A DNA stretch of 64,000 nucleotides, taken from the NCBI RefSeq assembly GCF_004125825.1, contig NZ_QQWI01000001.1:186001-250000 (forward strand), written 5' to 3'. Below, one piece after another: positions 56,701 to 64,000 of this stretch. Source of the DNA: Fusibacter sp. A1. Its GTDB lineage: Bacteria; Bacillota; Clostridia; Peptostreptococcales; Acidaminobacteraceae. The notes under the pieces were generated by a model, which was not told the origin of the DNA, searched no databases, and was given only the letters and a program-made list of their open reading frames with translations. A program made the translations under genes and the position numbers. Position 1 is the first letter of the stretch. Every line of letters starts with the position of its first letter.

Positions 56701-59700
56701 TGTGCCCGTTGAAACAATTTCATTGTTCAATGCTTCAGAACCTAAAACTTGTTCTCCTTGCTTGTACTCAATCGACTTTACAGTTACTGTTTCTGTTTCA
56801 TTATTAAACAGTGTTGTCGTAAAGTTGATTGCTTCACCTGTAACCGGTAGTTTAGTTGTAGTTTCAAACGAGCTGATTCCAACAAGTGGCGCTTGCCCTA
56901 TCCACACTGGTGCGGTTACAGCGATATTTTTATCGGCTTCTGTTACTCTCGCATAGTAATAACCTTGTATTGAAGGAAGTTCAAAATTCCAATCAACAGC
57001 ATTGCTGTCAAATGCTTTACTTGCAACAACACGTCCACCGTTTGAGACGATTTCTACTTTAGAGATCACATCATCACTATCAGGATCATCCACTTTGACC
57101 ACAAATTGAAGTGCCGTCTCTGGAATCACTCCGATAACGCTTCCCATCATTTGGTCGTTGACTGAATAGCTGATGTTAAGATTCTTGTCTTCAGTTGTAT
57201 ATAAAGACATATTCTTTAGACCTTCAAGCAAACCTTGTTTGCTCAGCTGATCTGTGATGATGACAGTACGAGCCGTATTGGCATTTCCCCAACGACCTTT
57301 ATGGTTATCTTGGTTGTTGGTAGGAGCGACATGCCATCCTTTATCAAGAGCTTTCGTATATTCGCTGTAACTTGGGAAGTAACCGCCAGATCCAATCGCT
57401 CCTTCACCGTTACCTACCTCGATAGCAACCATCTTGTTATCATAGGCTGGTGACCAATACGCAAAGTCAGAAAAAGTTCCGAAGGTAGTACCAGGATGAT
57501 TGAACTGCGATAAGTTCGCAAGTGGATCAGTATTTTGAATCAATGATTCATAATATGCTTTCATACCTTCATCGCCGGTTTTATTGTTAAGCGTTTTGTT
57601 GTTTCTACTTATAAGACCGACAGAGTTGAACGTGTTGATATGTCCAGGTCCGCCTGACCAAGTCATTTCGAAACCTGGGAACGCAAGTACTGATCCCGCA
57701 TGACTTTCGTTAAATGTGTCCATTGTAGAAACATACGAGTTCCATAATTCAAGACTTGATGAAGTCATCAACGTTTTGTCATTCAGCGCTTCAGCAGGGT
57801 TTGATGCTGAAGTGGAATCAAAATAATTCGAATGATCTGTAAAGGATACGAAATCAACATTATCTGCTGATGGAATATTTGCTAAATAATTCAGACCGTC
57901 GGTAAGTGTACCAGAACCGTCCGAGTACTGAGCGGTATGTCCATGTAATTGACCGAAGTATGGCATAAACCGAGGAGTTCCTACAGTGAACGTCCAAGTA
58001 AACGATGCACTTTGTCCATCCTCTCTAGTAACAGTTACTGTAGCGCTATAGTTCCCGTCCACAAGTGATTGGGTCGGAGTGCTATAAGTGACATCCTGAA
58101 CAGTTGTTTGCATCGTGAGGTTGTCAATCAGTATTTCCTCACCTTTTTTAAGCGTCAATTTGACAGTAGGATTTGCTCCTGCATTTTCAAGTGTCGCAGA
58201 GACCAAAGGTGACTTATCTTCTCCTGTGCTACCATTTCTTTCAGGTGTCACAGCGATGATATGAGGTTTGTTGTCAACTAGGATAGTACATTCGGCGTTA
58301 GTCTGAAGCCCTGTAACGTCTGTAGCGACAAAAGTAAATACGATGTCTACGGCTTGAGCAGTGATTTCACTACCAGCTACTACGTACTTATAAGATCTTG
58401 TAGTCTCATCATACGTCATCACCTTATCCTTCACCATAGTATCGCCAATTACATAATTGACTTTCACATCTTGAATGCCTTTGTTGTCTTCAGCACTGAT
58501 TGCAATTGTGTAATCAGTGTTTGGTCTTGCATCAAGGTAGCTTTCGTTTAAGGTAACTACTGGATTTTTTGTATCGTTCACCACATCGTAGATATTAAAT
58601 CCATTGGCTTCTTTTGTTCCCACATATAGTTGTACAGAAGTCTTGTAGCATGCGACCATGGCATAGACGTCAACAACGTCATTGGCCTCAACCTGTACAG
58701 GATAGCTAGTTGCCTTATATATGTTGATAGAACCTGTCGAGTCTGTGATCACAGTAGATCCAGAAGACTTGTATTCACCAAGTGTGACATCTTTGATTTT
58801 TATAAATCTGCCAAGCATGGTAAGACCATCTTTAGTAAGTTCACTGATTGTGACTTCTTGAGCAGCTATCGGTGTTTCCGATGAGATTATTTCTGATGAT
58901 AGGACGCTGGTAAGTTCAGGTAATCCGTTATATACCGTATAGCTTCCTTTCATCTTGATCACATCACCAATTTTCGCACCTTCTGGAGCGGCACCATAAA
59001 CATATAGTGAATAAGTTTCACCGTCTACGACAGACTGGATAATTGGATTGCCATAACCTGTAGCAAAATAAACAATCTGCCCTGTAACCATGATATCCTT
59101 AGACCCGCTTGGCAGACTCAGTACATCTTTAATAGTAAGTATAGCATTAGGGTCTTTGATCGTATATTCCGAGGTCAGTACATCACTGTTAGCAATGCCT
59201 TCAGATGTCGCAAGCGCCTTCAACGTGATCACATCACCCGCAGAGCCGTTGATTGCAACTCCGTCTACATAGATAGCACTACCAGTTGTCGGTTGACTTC
59301 CGTCTACAGTATAATAAATAACTGCGTTGTCTTTATTGCTCTTGAGAGTAATAAGTGTACCGTTTTCAACGATTCCCGATTCGGGTGTAGAGATGATAAG
59401 CAGCTTATCCTCACTTCCAACCTTGCTCATATCAACGATTTCTACTTCCAATGTGTCTTTGTAAGCATACATACGAACTTTAGCGTTGATTACGTCACCC
59501 GCTACAATGCCAACAAAAGAAGACAAATCAACAGAAGGATAAATCTTAATAGATGACTCACCTTGAGTAAGTGTTGATGTATCTGTCAGTGTAACACCCT
59601 CAAGACCGATGATTTCACACATGTGGTCATAACCTGCGGTTTTACCTTCTGGCGTGGCAATCAGTTGAGCTATCGTAGCAGTACCAAGATCAGGGACTTC

Positions 59701-60831
59701 ATTACCTGACGATACAATGGTTATCACAGATTCATTCACCCCAGATAATTGAATCAGGTTGTAATAAACTGCTCTTTTTCCAATGGCGATGATTTCATCA
59801 CCAACCTTCAATCCAGAGGCACTTGCTGTAAGATACAGGCACATCGCTCCTGAGTTGTCTTGTATATAAACGCTTGTTCCTTTGATATAAGAAACAACCC
59901 CTTTTGTCTTTACGTTTTCAGTTCCTACATCCATAGCTTTTACATCAGCTATTGATGATGGATTAGAGGCATTCACAGTGTACGTGAATGTAGCTACATC
60001 ACTATTTGAAATTCCTTCCTTCGATGCGCGAACATAGTAAGTTGAATCGACAGTGACTCTGATAGATGAGCCAGTAGTCCAGTTCACCTCGTCAGCTGAA
60101 ACCGTGTTGTACTGGATAACAGCATTTTCTGTACTGCTTGAAAACGTTATCTCAGTGTCCGGATTTATTGTCGCTGTTCCAATACTTGCAGTAGGAGTGG
60201 CGCATTTAGTTTCTGCACTTGGAGTTCCAGTTCTAGGATTAGGAGTAGTTACCTCAAAATCCGCTCCATTGTCATCCGTATCAAGACCTTCAGCAATTCT
60301 TACGATGGCATTAGTACTAGATGGTGCAGGAGCGGCGCTAGATCCTTCGAACTCAGTCGCAGAACCGTATCCCACATAATCTACAACGTCCGTATCGTCT
60401 TTTCCTGTAACATTTTCGTTATTCTTTGCCAGAGCAATTTTCCCTTTTGATTGGCTCATTCCAATAGTTCCAATCACATTAGGTGTCGGTAGTGGAGCAC
60501 CGGTTGATGATGCGCTACCTTCCTGAATCAGGTAATGTGCACCTGCATCAATGGTACCTGTCAGTTCTGTGATCCCTGAAAAGGCCCCAGTTGAGCTGGC
60601 ATATTGCACTGACCATCCAGTCAGATCAACCGCTGAAGCGGTTGGATTATAAAGCTCGATAAAATCATTAGTATATGGCGCATTGGTTCCACCACCGCCA
60701 CCGTAGACTTGACTAATGATCACATGATTTGCCGCATCTAGCGCAAAAGTCGGCATAGGTACGATTACTGTACCAAAAACCAACAAAAAAGCCAGAAGCA
60801 TACTTAAATGCCTTTTAAACTTAATTTTCAT
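53788..60831 (-). CDS. Giant SLH-anchored surface protein with PHP-type metallohydrolase domain
   Basis: A 2347-aa exported protein. Order: signal peptide (1-31); lamin-tail domain (about 33-165, VIISQVYGGGGGTN); chitobiase-C-like beta-sandwiches; OB-fold YhcR-like domains (GTSVYIQDNSG); a CehA/McbA-type PHP domain (about 950-1290) with GQLHGHTAQYSDG, SFTDHSNYF, PGFEMTW, FNHPGTTFG and NNQDNHKGRWG as probable metal ligands; a DUF4350-like domain (about 1410-1640); another OB domain; a Lys/Asp linker; a beta-rich domain; and three SLH repeats at the end (FEDVTESNWYYNAVSY, FSPDANITRGQF, LNPKGLATRAEMAQLL). AGGGGG precedes the ATG. It is likely a phosphoesterase or nuclease-like enzyme at the wall. 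Confidence 0.85.
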   Translation of the reverse strand: MKIKFKRHLSMLLAFLLVFGTVIVPMPTFALDAANHVIISQVYGGGGGTNAPYTNDFIELYNPTASAVDLTGWSVQYASSTGAFSGITELTGTIDAGAHYLIQEGSASSTGAPLPTPNVIGTIGMSQSKGKIALAKNNENVTGKDDTDVVDYVGYGSATEFEGSSAAPAPSSTNAIVRIAEGLDTDDNGADFEVTTPNPRTGTPSAETKCATPTASIGTATINPDTEITFSSSTENAVIQYNTVSADEVNWTTGSSIRVTVDSTYYVRASKEGISNSDVATFTYTVNASNPSSIADVKAMDVGTENVKTKGVVSYIKGTSVYIQDNSGAMCLYLTASASGLKVGDEIIAIGKRAVYYNLIQLSGVNESVITIVSSGNEVPDLGTATIAQLIATPEGKTAGYDHMCEIIGLEGVTLTDTSTLTQGESSIKIYPSVDLSSFVGIVAGDVINAKVRMYAYKDTLEVEIVDMSKVGSEDKLLIISTPESGIVENGTLITLKSNKDNAVIYYTVDGSQPTTGSAIYVDGVAINGSAGDVITLKALATSEGIANSDVLTSEYTIKDPNAILTIKDVLSLPSGSKDIMVTGQIVYFATGYGNPIIQSVVDGETYSLYVYGAAPEGAKIGDVIKMKGSYTVYNGLPELTSVLSSEIISSETPIAAQEVTISELTKDGLTMLGRFIKIKDVTLGEYKSSGSTVITDSTGSINIYKATSYPVQVEANDVVDVYAMVACYKTSVQLYVGTKEANGFNIYDVVNDTKNPVVTLNESYLDARPNTDYTIAISAEDNKGIQDVKVNYVIGDTMVKDKVMTYDETTRSYKYVVAGSEITAQAVDIVFTFVATDVTGLQTNAECTILVDNKPHIIAVTPERNGSTGEDKSPLVSATLENAGANPTVKLTLKKGEEILIDNLTMQTTVQDVTYSTPTQSLVDGNYSATVTVTREDGQSASFTWTFTVGTPRFMPYFGQLHGHTAQYSDGSGTLTDGLNYLANIPSADNVDFVSFTDHSNYFDSTSASNPAEALNDKTLMTSSSLELWNSYVSTMDTFNESHAGSVLAFPGFEMTWSGGPGHINTFNSVGLISRNNKTLNNKTGDEGMKAYYESLIQNTDPLANLSQFNHPGTTFGTFSDFAYWSPAYDNKMVAIEVGNGEGAIGSGGYFPSYSEYTKALDKGWHVAPTNNQDNHKGRWGNANTARTVIITDQLSKQGLLEGLKNMSLYTTEDKNLNISYSVNDQMMGSVIGVIPETALQFVVKVDDPDSDDVISKVEIVSNGGRVVASKAFDSNAVDWNFELPSIQGYYYARVTEADKNIAVTAPVWIGQAPLVGISSFETTTKLPVTGEAINFTTTLFNNETETVTVKSIEYKQGEQVLGSEALNNEIVSTGTLKHTFEFTPTEANTTKLTVTAVVLVNGQEKTFTQDLELNVRDAQKLVYVGIDASHNNEYVSGNYKDSMGNFADMAVNSDVRVVELATSEELIAAAQNPKFEMLILTPPTRRNGNAFLIGFKSYSDEEIAAIKAFAQTGKAVIITGWGDYYESYSKYSDGTEFTLPADEQMSAQQNKLLAALGSNLRVSDDEVKDNINNGGQPQRLYLTEYNLNNEFVKTVIPAEQVYSCYGGSTIYAIGEDGLPSATLPSVISPMVYGFETSYSSDDDKDGTTGIEGVSVPKYSDKYMVAASEKVTYENGNTATVIVAGSAFMSNFEIQVAMDSYATPAYSNFTILESIVNSVNEVEISAISAVHAAEEGEIFTIQGTVTSNASGYDKDTAFFDCIYVQDGTAGINAFPVAGDVRAGQTVQITGKSSSYNGERQIAVQKITIIDSEINPLPSPIVETTEEASNGNSLGSLVKVSGEITSIEYSNNVVESIYVKDSTDKVCRVFIDGYITKDKSIDNLAVGSNITATGLSSIDTMGPRVRVRDRGDIVCTIAEKDKDKDKDKDKDKKEKNNPKKSDDTVINTPQVPEGSAVVKSITVAQTVKVNGKITATVEAASAAQLLDEVKLAEASGGKAVLEFKVDTTTEDNNVEVVIPKDSFNQIATESNVKVKFNTGLGSIQFAGEAIKSINSEAADADITVGIAKIDTKTLSSNVQKKVGDRPVYDFAVTAGEKQITSFGKGAVLISLPYTLKANEKKHSIVVYYVDEDGKLTKIKGNYNEETKSIDFVTSHFSTYMIGYDQKQFEDVTESNWYYNAVSYVAARDIANGTSGSTFSPDANITRGQFIVMTLRAFGIEADVNMTENFSDAGDTYYTGYLATAKRLGISNGIGKNMYAPDAAISRQDLITMLYKTLLVANELPETASEKNLGDFLDTDMIASYAKEAMRICVEAGVVSGNNEKLNPKGLATRAEMAQLLENLLTIK
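55034..55078. repeat. Short tandem repeat coding for a Lys/Asp linker
   Basis: Repeats of the 6-bp unit CCTTGT and variants (CTTTAT, CCTTTT), which on the minus strand encode Asp-Lys pairs. Such runs can slip in replication, changing linker length. Confidence 0.75.
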
Positions 60832-60860
60832 ATTGACCCCCTAAGATCGTTGTGTTCAGA

Positions 60861-60902
60861 GACAAAAATAGCCACCGAATGGAGATCGATGGCATTTTGT
60901 CA
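60861..60902 (-). terminator. Possible terminator after yibE/F
   Basis: An imperfect long stem: GACAAAA...GCCA pairs with TGGC...TTTGTC around 60880-60887. On the minus strand the 3' side carries TATTTTTG. It follows the YibE/F gene and precedes the SLH gene, so it may separate the two. Confidence 0.5.
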
Positions 60903-61016
60903 CTGAGTTGTCCTGTGAAGAAATTGTAATAAAAAATTTATATGGTGTCAATAAGCTTAGTTCCGATTTGTATAGATTAACTAATAAGAATTTTTATCTT
61001 TGTTTCAATCTTCTAA

Positions 61017-62192
61017 CTATTGCAACAATGGCTTATTTTCAGTGTTTTTTGACCCTCCACCATACATGTTGGCACTCAGTGCCGCTACTAAGGGAACTGT
61101 CAAAACGATACCTATCGAACCGGCAAGTCCCTGTATGATTTCAATAGTCATCAGGTCACTATTGAAGATCTGGAGGTAAGGATAGTCAAAAATCCTAAAT
61201 AGAACAAGCATGTTCAAAGACGCTCCCGCAAAAGCTAGAATCAGGGTATTCGACATCGTCCCCATCGCATCCCTTCCGATGTTCAGCCCCGATTTAAACA
61301 GCTCGCTTCGCTTTGCTTTCGGATTCATTTCATGCAGCTCAGCTACTGCCGAGGTGATGGTCATCGCGACATCCATCACAGCTCCTAGAGCAGCTATCAA
61401 GATGCCACTCACTAGTAATCCGCTTATTGCAAGGCCGCTGCCAGACGATCTTAAAATCAGCTCCTCCGCTTCAGGCATATTAAAGCCATCTAGTGGAGTA
61501 AGGCTTCCCGCAGCATATGCTACCAGACCAGCTATGGTTACACCTCCAATACAGCCAATCGCAGCACCCAGTGTTTTTCTTGAAAATCCATTGAGGAAAG
61601 TCAGTGAAGCAAATGTCGTGATTGACACAAGGGCGATTGCAGCAGGTATCGGAGAATAACCACGCTTCAACAGCGGAATAAGGAAAAACCAGATGCTGAA
61701 TACAGTGAAACCGAGTCCCAGCACGGCGGACAATCCTTTTTTTCCACCAAAAAGCAGTAAAAAAGTAACAAATATCACAACCAGTCCAATTACCACTACG
61801 CTCCGATCATAGCTCGAAATTGTAGCTATGTAAACTTGTCCATTCGCTTCATAATCTAACTTAACGATGACTTTGGTACCTTCTTTCAGATCAATATTTC
61901 CGTAAGCGCTCAAATAATTGACAGCAATAAGTTCCTGTCCTTTATGCTTTCCACTATCGATTGTCAGAACAACTTGTTGTGTTCCCAACCGGTGCCCCTC
62001 TGTCCAAGTATCTTCAGAAGCGCTGTCAGTCAAAAGCTCTGTGACATGTGCCCTTTCAAAAATCATTTTGCTCGCGGCAGTTGCCACCTCACCATCTACC
62101 GGTAAATTTATCCAATAAACAACAGCAAGGAACACCAATAAGCCGACAGCCAAGATGCCGCCATGAATCCAATTAAACTTCTTCTCTTTCAA
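61017..62192 (-). CDS. YibE/F family membrane protein
   Basis: A 391-aa membrane protein. An N-terminal helix (residues about 10-28) and an extracytoplasmic beta domain (about 35-125, VVLTIDSGKHKGQELIAVNYLS) are followed by seven or more helices with the YibE/F signature (GAVMDVAMTITSAVAELHE, GRDAMGTMSNTLILAFAG). The family function is unsettled. The start is taken as TTG at 62192, since AGAAGG lies 7 nt upstream; a TTG at 62225 is possible. It is divergent from the rnf genes. Confidence 0.87.
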   Translation of the reverse strand: MKEKKFNWIHGGILAVGLLVFLAVVYWINLPVDGEVATAASKMIFERAHVTELLTDSASEDTWTEGHRLGTQQVVLTIDSGKHKGQELIAVNYLSAYGNIDLKEGTKVIVKLDYEANGQVYIATISSYDRSVVVIGLVVIFVTFLLLFGGKKGLSAVLGLGFTVFSIWFFLIPLLKRGYSPIPAAIALVSITTFASLTFLNGFSRKTLGAAIGCIGGVTIAGLVAYAAGSLTPLDGFNMPEAEELILRSSGSGLAISGLLVSGILIAALGAVMDVAMTITSAVAELHEMNPKAKRSELFKSGLNIGRDAMGTMSNTLILAFAGASLNMLVLFRIFDYPYLQIFNSDLMTIEIIQGLAGSIGIVLTVPLVAALSANMYGGGSKNTENKPLLQ

Positions 62193-62361
62193 CTGAGTAC
62201 CTTCTTTCAATCCATAAATTATCAATAATAGCGTTCTCTATCTATTCGAGTATATGAAAATATAATACTTCTTTCAATGATTGTTTTTCATCCTCAAAGC
62301 TGAATCAACTTATCAGAATATGGGTAATAATAAAAAAGCTTCATGTTTACAGGAGGTCGCC

Positions 62362-63273
62362 ATGAAAGACAAACAAACCATCTTTCTTACCACTTTATTT
62401 GTGATTATACTGTTTTCCACTTACCTATTTGGATACAGGGTATTGTTGTTGGCATTTGTCAACTTGATAGCCGGATATGCGACCGAAGCTGTTTTTTTCA
62501 AAAAAAAACCTCAAAAGGACAACCACATCACTGCAATATTATACACGTTGATACTACCACCGATGTTTCCGTTTCATCTCAGTATTTTTGGTATCGTATT
62601 TGGCGTTTTCTTCGCAAAATGCGTCTACGGAGGATACGGATTCAATATATTCAACCCTGCACTTGTCGCTAGGGTGTTTTTGCATGTTTCCTTCAATAAA
62701 GAGCTGACTACAGTATGGACAAGACCGCTGGTTACCGGCTGGGGAGGCTTTGCAACTTATATCGGTCAGCAGACAACCGTCATCACAAGTGCGACACCGC
62801 TTCTCAACTATCGCTGGTCAGGTCAGACAACTCTACTGAGTAAATTGTTTTTCGGACTTACAGAAGGCAGTATCGGCGAAACAAGCGCCTTTCTGATCCT
62901 CATTGTCGGTATTGTCCTGCTGATAAAAAAAATCATATCAAAAGAGATCGTCTTAGGCATACTTGCTTCTTATTTTCTTATCAGTTATGTCGCTATCTAT
63001 CTTTTGGAAATGAACGTGCAGGAACCTTTATACGCCGTATTTAGCGGTGGTTTTCTATTTGGCGTCTTTCTTATGGCCACCGATCCGGTCACATCGCCGA
63101 AAACCAAGATCGGAAAGTATCTTTATGCCGTTCTAATCGCATTCATCACATTCTCACTAAGGACGTTCGCAGTTTTTCCAGGTGGAATGATGTTTGCAAT
63201 CCTCTCTGCCAATATGTTGACTCCAATCATGGATGTTTACCTTACAAAATATTTGATAAGAGGCGAGGTGTGA
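62362..63273 (+). CDS. rnfD: Rnf/Nqr complex subunit D (RnfD/NqrB family)
   Basis: A 303-aa membrane protein of the RnfD/NqrB family, part of a complex that couples ferredoxin (or NADH) oxidation to sodium or proton export. About ten helices are visible. Family features are GGYGFNIFNPALVARVFL, TSATPL at about 142-147 (the flavin-bearing Thr would be Thr145, though the leading Asp-Gly of the motif is missing), TEGSIGETSA and FLMATDPVTSP. ATG at 62362 has AGGAGG 5 nt upstream; the longer frame is rejected. A TATAAT-like -10 (62261-62266) lies about 100 bp before it. No rnfC precedes it. Confidence 0.87.
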   Translation: MKDKQTIFLTTLFVIILFSTYLFGYRVLLLAFVNLIAGYATEAVFFKKKPQKDNHITAILYTLILPPMFPFHLSIFGIVFGVFFAKCVYGGYGFNIFNPALVARVFLHVSFNKELTTVWTRPLVTGWGGFATYIGQQTTVITSATPLLNYRWSGQTTLLSKLFFGLTEGSIGETSAFLILIVGIVLLIKKIISKEIVLGILASYFLISYVAIYLLEMNVQEPLYAVFSGGFLFGVFLMATDPVTSPKTKIGKYLYAVLIAFITFSLRTFAVFPGGMMFAILSANMLTPIMDVYLTKYLIRGEV

Positions 63274-63274
63274 T

Positions 63275-63874
63275 ATGAAGAGATTCAACACCACCACATC
63301 GATTGTCGCCATTACCCTATTCGCATTTTTACTTGGTCTGATTCTAGGGTATGTCAACACGATCACCAAACATCAGATTGATGTCAATTATAATTTTGAA
63401 AGGCAAAAATCAATTCTTTATACCTTTGATATCGATACTGTCGATAAATCGAAAGAGGAGATCTATTCGCTTTTCAATTCCAATCTTATAGAAAATCGAT
63501 TAAGAGGAATTCACTACTATACCTATTATCAGGACGAGAACCTCATCGGATACTCCTTTCCTTTTACAGCTAACGGCTTGTGGGGAAGTATTTCCGGGTT
63601 TATTGCGATGGACAACGAGCTTAAGAAACTCCTGGGACTCGTTTTTGTAGATCATGAGGAAACACCAGGCCTAGGTGCGAGAATCGATGAGCTGTGGTTT
63701 AAAGAGCAATTCCGCGGTCTCGATATTTCTGGAGAAAGGGAGTATGTCTATTTTGGTGAAGATGGGCTAGATGCGATAACAGGAGCCACTATTACCGTAA
63801 ACTCCATCTCCGTAGTCCTTAACGACAGTATCCTTGAAATCAAAAAGATTATTGAGGAGGAGTTACATGAATAG
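63275..63874 (+). CDS. rnfG: Rnf/Nqr complex subunit G (RnfG/NqrC family)
   Basis: A 199-aa protein with one N-terminal helix (residues 8-30) and an extracytoplasmic FMN-binding domain. The domain has GLWGSISGFIAMD and HEETPGLGARID, and ends with DAITGATIT (166-174), the ApbE flavinylation motif in which Thr172 would carry FMN. GAGG lies about 8 nt before the ATG, and the gene begins 1 nt after the rnfD stop. Its end overlaps the next gene by 8 nt. Confidence 0.93.
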   Translation: MKRFNTTTSIVAITLFAFLLGLILGYVNTITKHQIDVNYNFERQKSILYTFDIDTVDKSKEEIYSLFNSNLIENRLRGIHYYTYYQDENLIGYSFPFTANGLWGSISGFIAMDNELKKLLGLVFVDHEETPGLGARIDELWFKEQFRGLDISGEREYVYFGEDGLDAITGATITVNSISVVLNDSILEIKKIIEEELHE

Positions 63875-64000
63875 TATTCTGAAGAATCAATTGTTTGAGA
63901 ACAACCCGATCCTTAGAAACATACTGGGGATATGCCCCTTGTTGGCAGTCACAAACTTGATGGAAAACGCCTTAGTCATGGGTATCGCCCTAATCTTCGT
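63867..64000 (+). CDS. rnfE: Rnf/Nqr complex subunit E (RnfE/NqrD family), 5' part
   Basis: First 44 codons of a gene that runs off the right end. The translation begins MNSILKNQLFENNPILRN and continues with LGICPLLAVTNLMENAL, the conserved N-terminus of RnfE/NqrD with the cysteine (ICP) that helps bind an iron-sulfur centre inside the membrane. AGGAGG lies about 9 nt before the ATG. The start overlaps the rnfG stop (ATGAATAG), so translation is coupled. RnfA and RnfB genes would be expected next. Confidence 0.87.
   Translation, partial: MNSILKNQLFENNPILRNILGICPLLAVTNLMENALVMGIALIF

Overview
The window looks like chromosomal DNA from an anaerobic, motile, Gram-positive-type member of the Clostridia. 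Supporting signs are a class III fructose-1,6-bisphosphatase, a SigI/RsgI pair, several S-layer-homology (SLH) surface proteins, a flagellin N-methylase (FliB), an Rnf-type membrane complex, AGGAGG-type ribosome binding sites and many short rho-independent terminators. GC content is moderate by eye. A Fusibacter-like family is possible, but the species cannot be fixed from the sequence. No rRNA, tRNA, CRISPR array, prophage or complete insertion sequence was seen.

Region by region. 0-3 kb: 5' end of topoisomerase III, a REP-associated transposase (RAYT) with two REP-like repeats, and a padR-HAAS sensor pair. 3-7.5 kb: a leftward marR / lon / HAD phosphatase / glycerol-1-phosphate dehydrogenase block. 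7.5-17 kb: rsgI and sigI, an SLH-transglutaminase protein, fbp, a GNAT acetyltransferase, and a small cluster (unknown, TraX, DUF1456, FapA). 17-20 kb: a chemotaxis receptor and RarD. 20-28 kb: a beta-glucan utilisation locus (GH30, GH3 lipoprotein, GH94/GH161-like phosphorylase, LacI regulator) with three copies of one 12-bp palindrome. 28-36.7 kb: a Nudix protein, a Memo-like protein coupled to a giant alpha-2-macroglobulin-like protein, and an SLH-trypsin protein behind a cyclic-di-GMP-I riboswitch and terminator. 37-39 kb: a seven-helix membrane protein under a strong promoter and a 20-bp perfect inverted repeat, then an amidohydrolase. 39-43.3 kb: the riboflavin operon ribD-ribE-ribBA-ribH plus a HAD phosphatase, controlled by an FMN riboswitch. 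43-49.7 kb: MFS and MATE transporters, FliB, a lipoprotein, a DHFR-like reductase and a small membrane protein. 49.8-60.8 kb: two giant exported proteins, one with repeated Big_2/jelly-roll modules and one an SLH-anchored PHP-type metallohydrolase. 61-64 kb: YibE/F and the start of an rnfD-rnfG-rnfE operon that runs off the window.

How the parts fit together. Much of the window serves the cell surface: three SLH proteins, the A2M-like protein, the GH3 lipoprotein and the 49.8-53.4 kb protein. Regulation is readable in several places: the FMN and c-di-GMP riboswitches, the LacI operators, and promoter-overlapping palindromes before padR, marR and the gene at 36993. The most interesting points are the c-di-GMP switch on a surface protease, the A2M/Memo pair without a thioester motif, the HAD phosphatase translationally coupled to ribH (candidate for the missing riboflavin phosphatase step), the G1P dehydrogenase/HAD pair, the flavinylation-like motif in the RsgI tail, and the Rnf operon that starts without rnfC.
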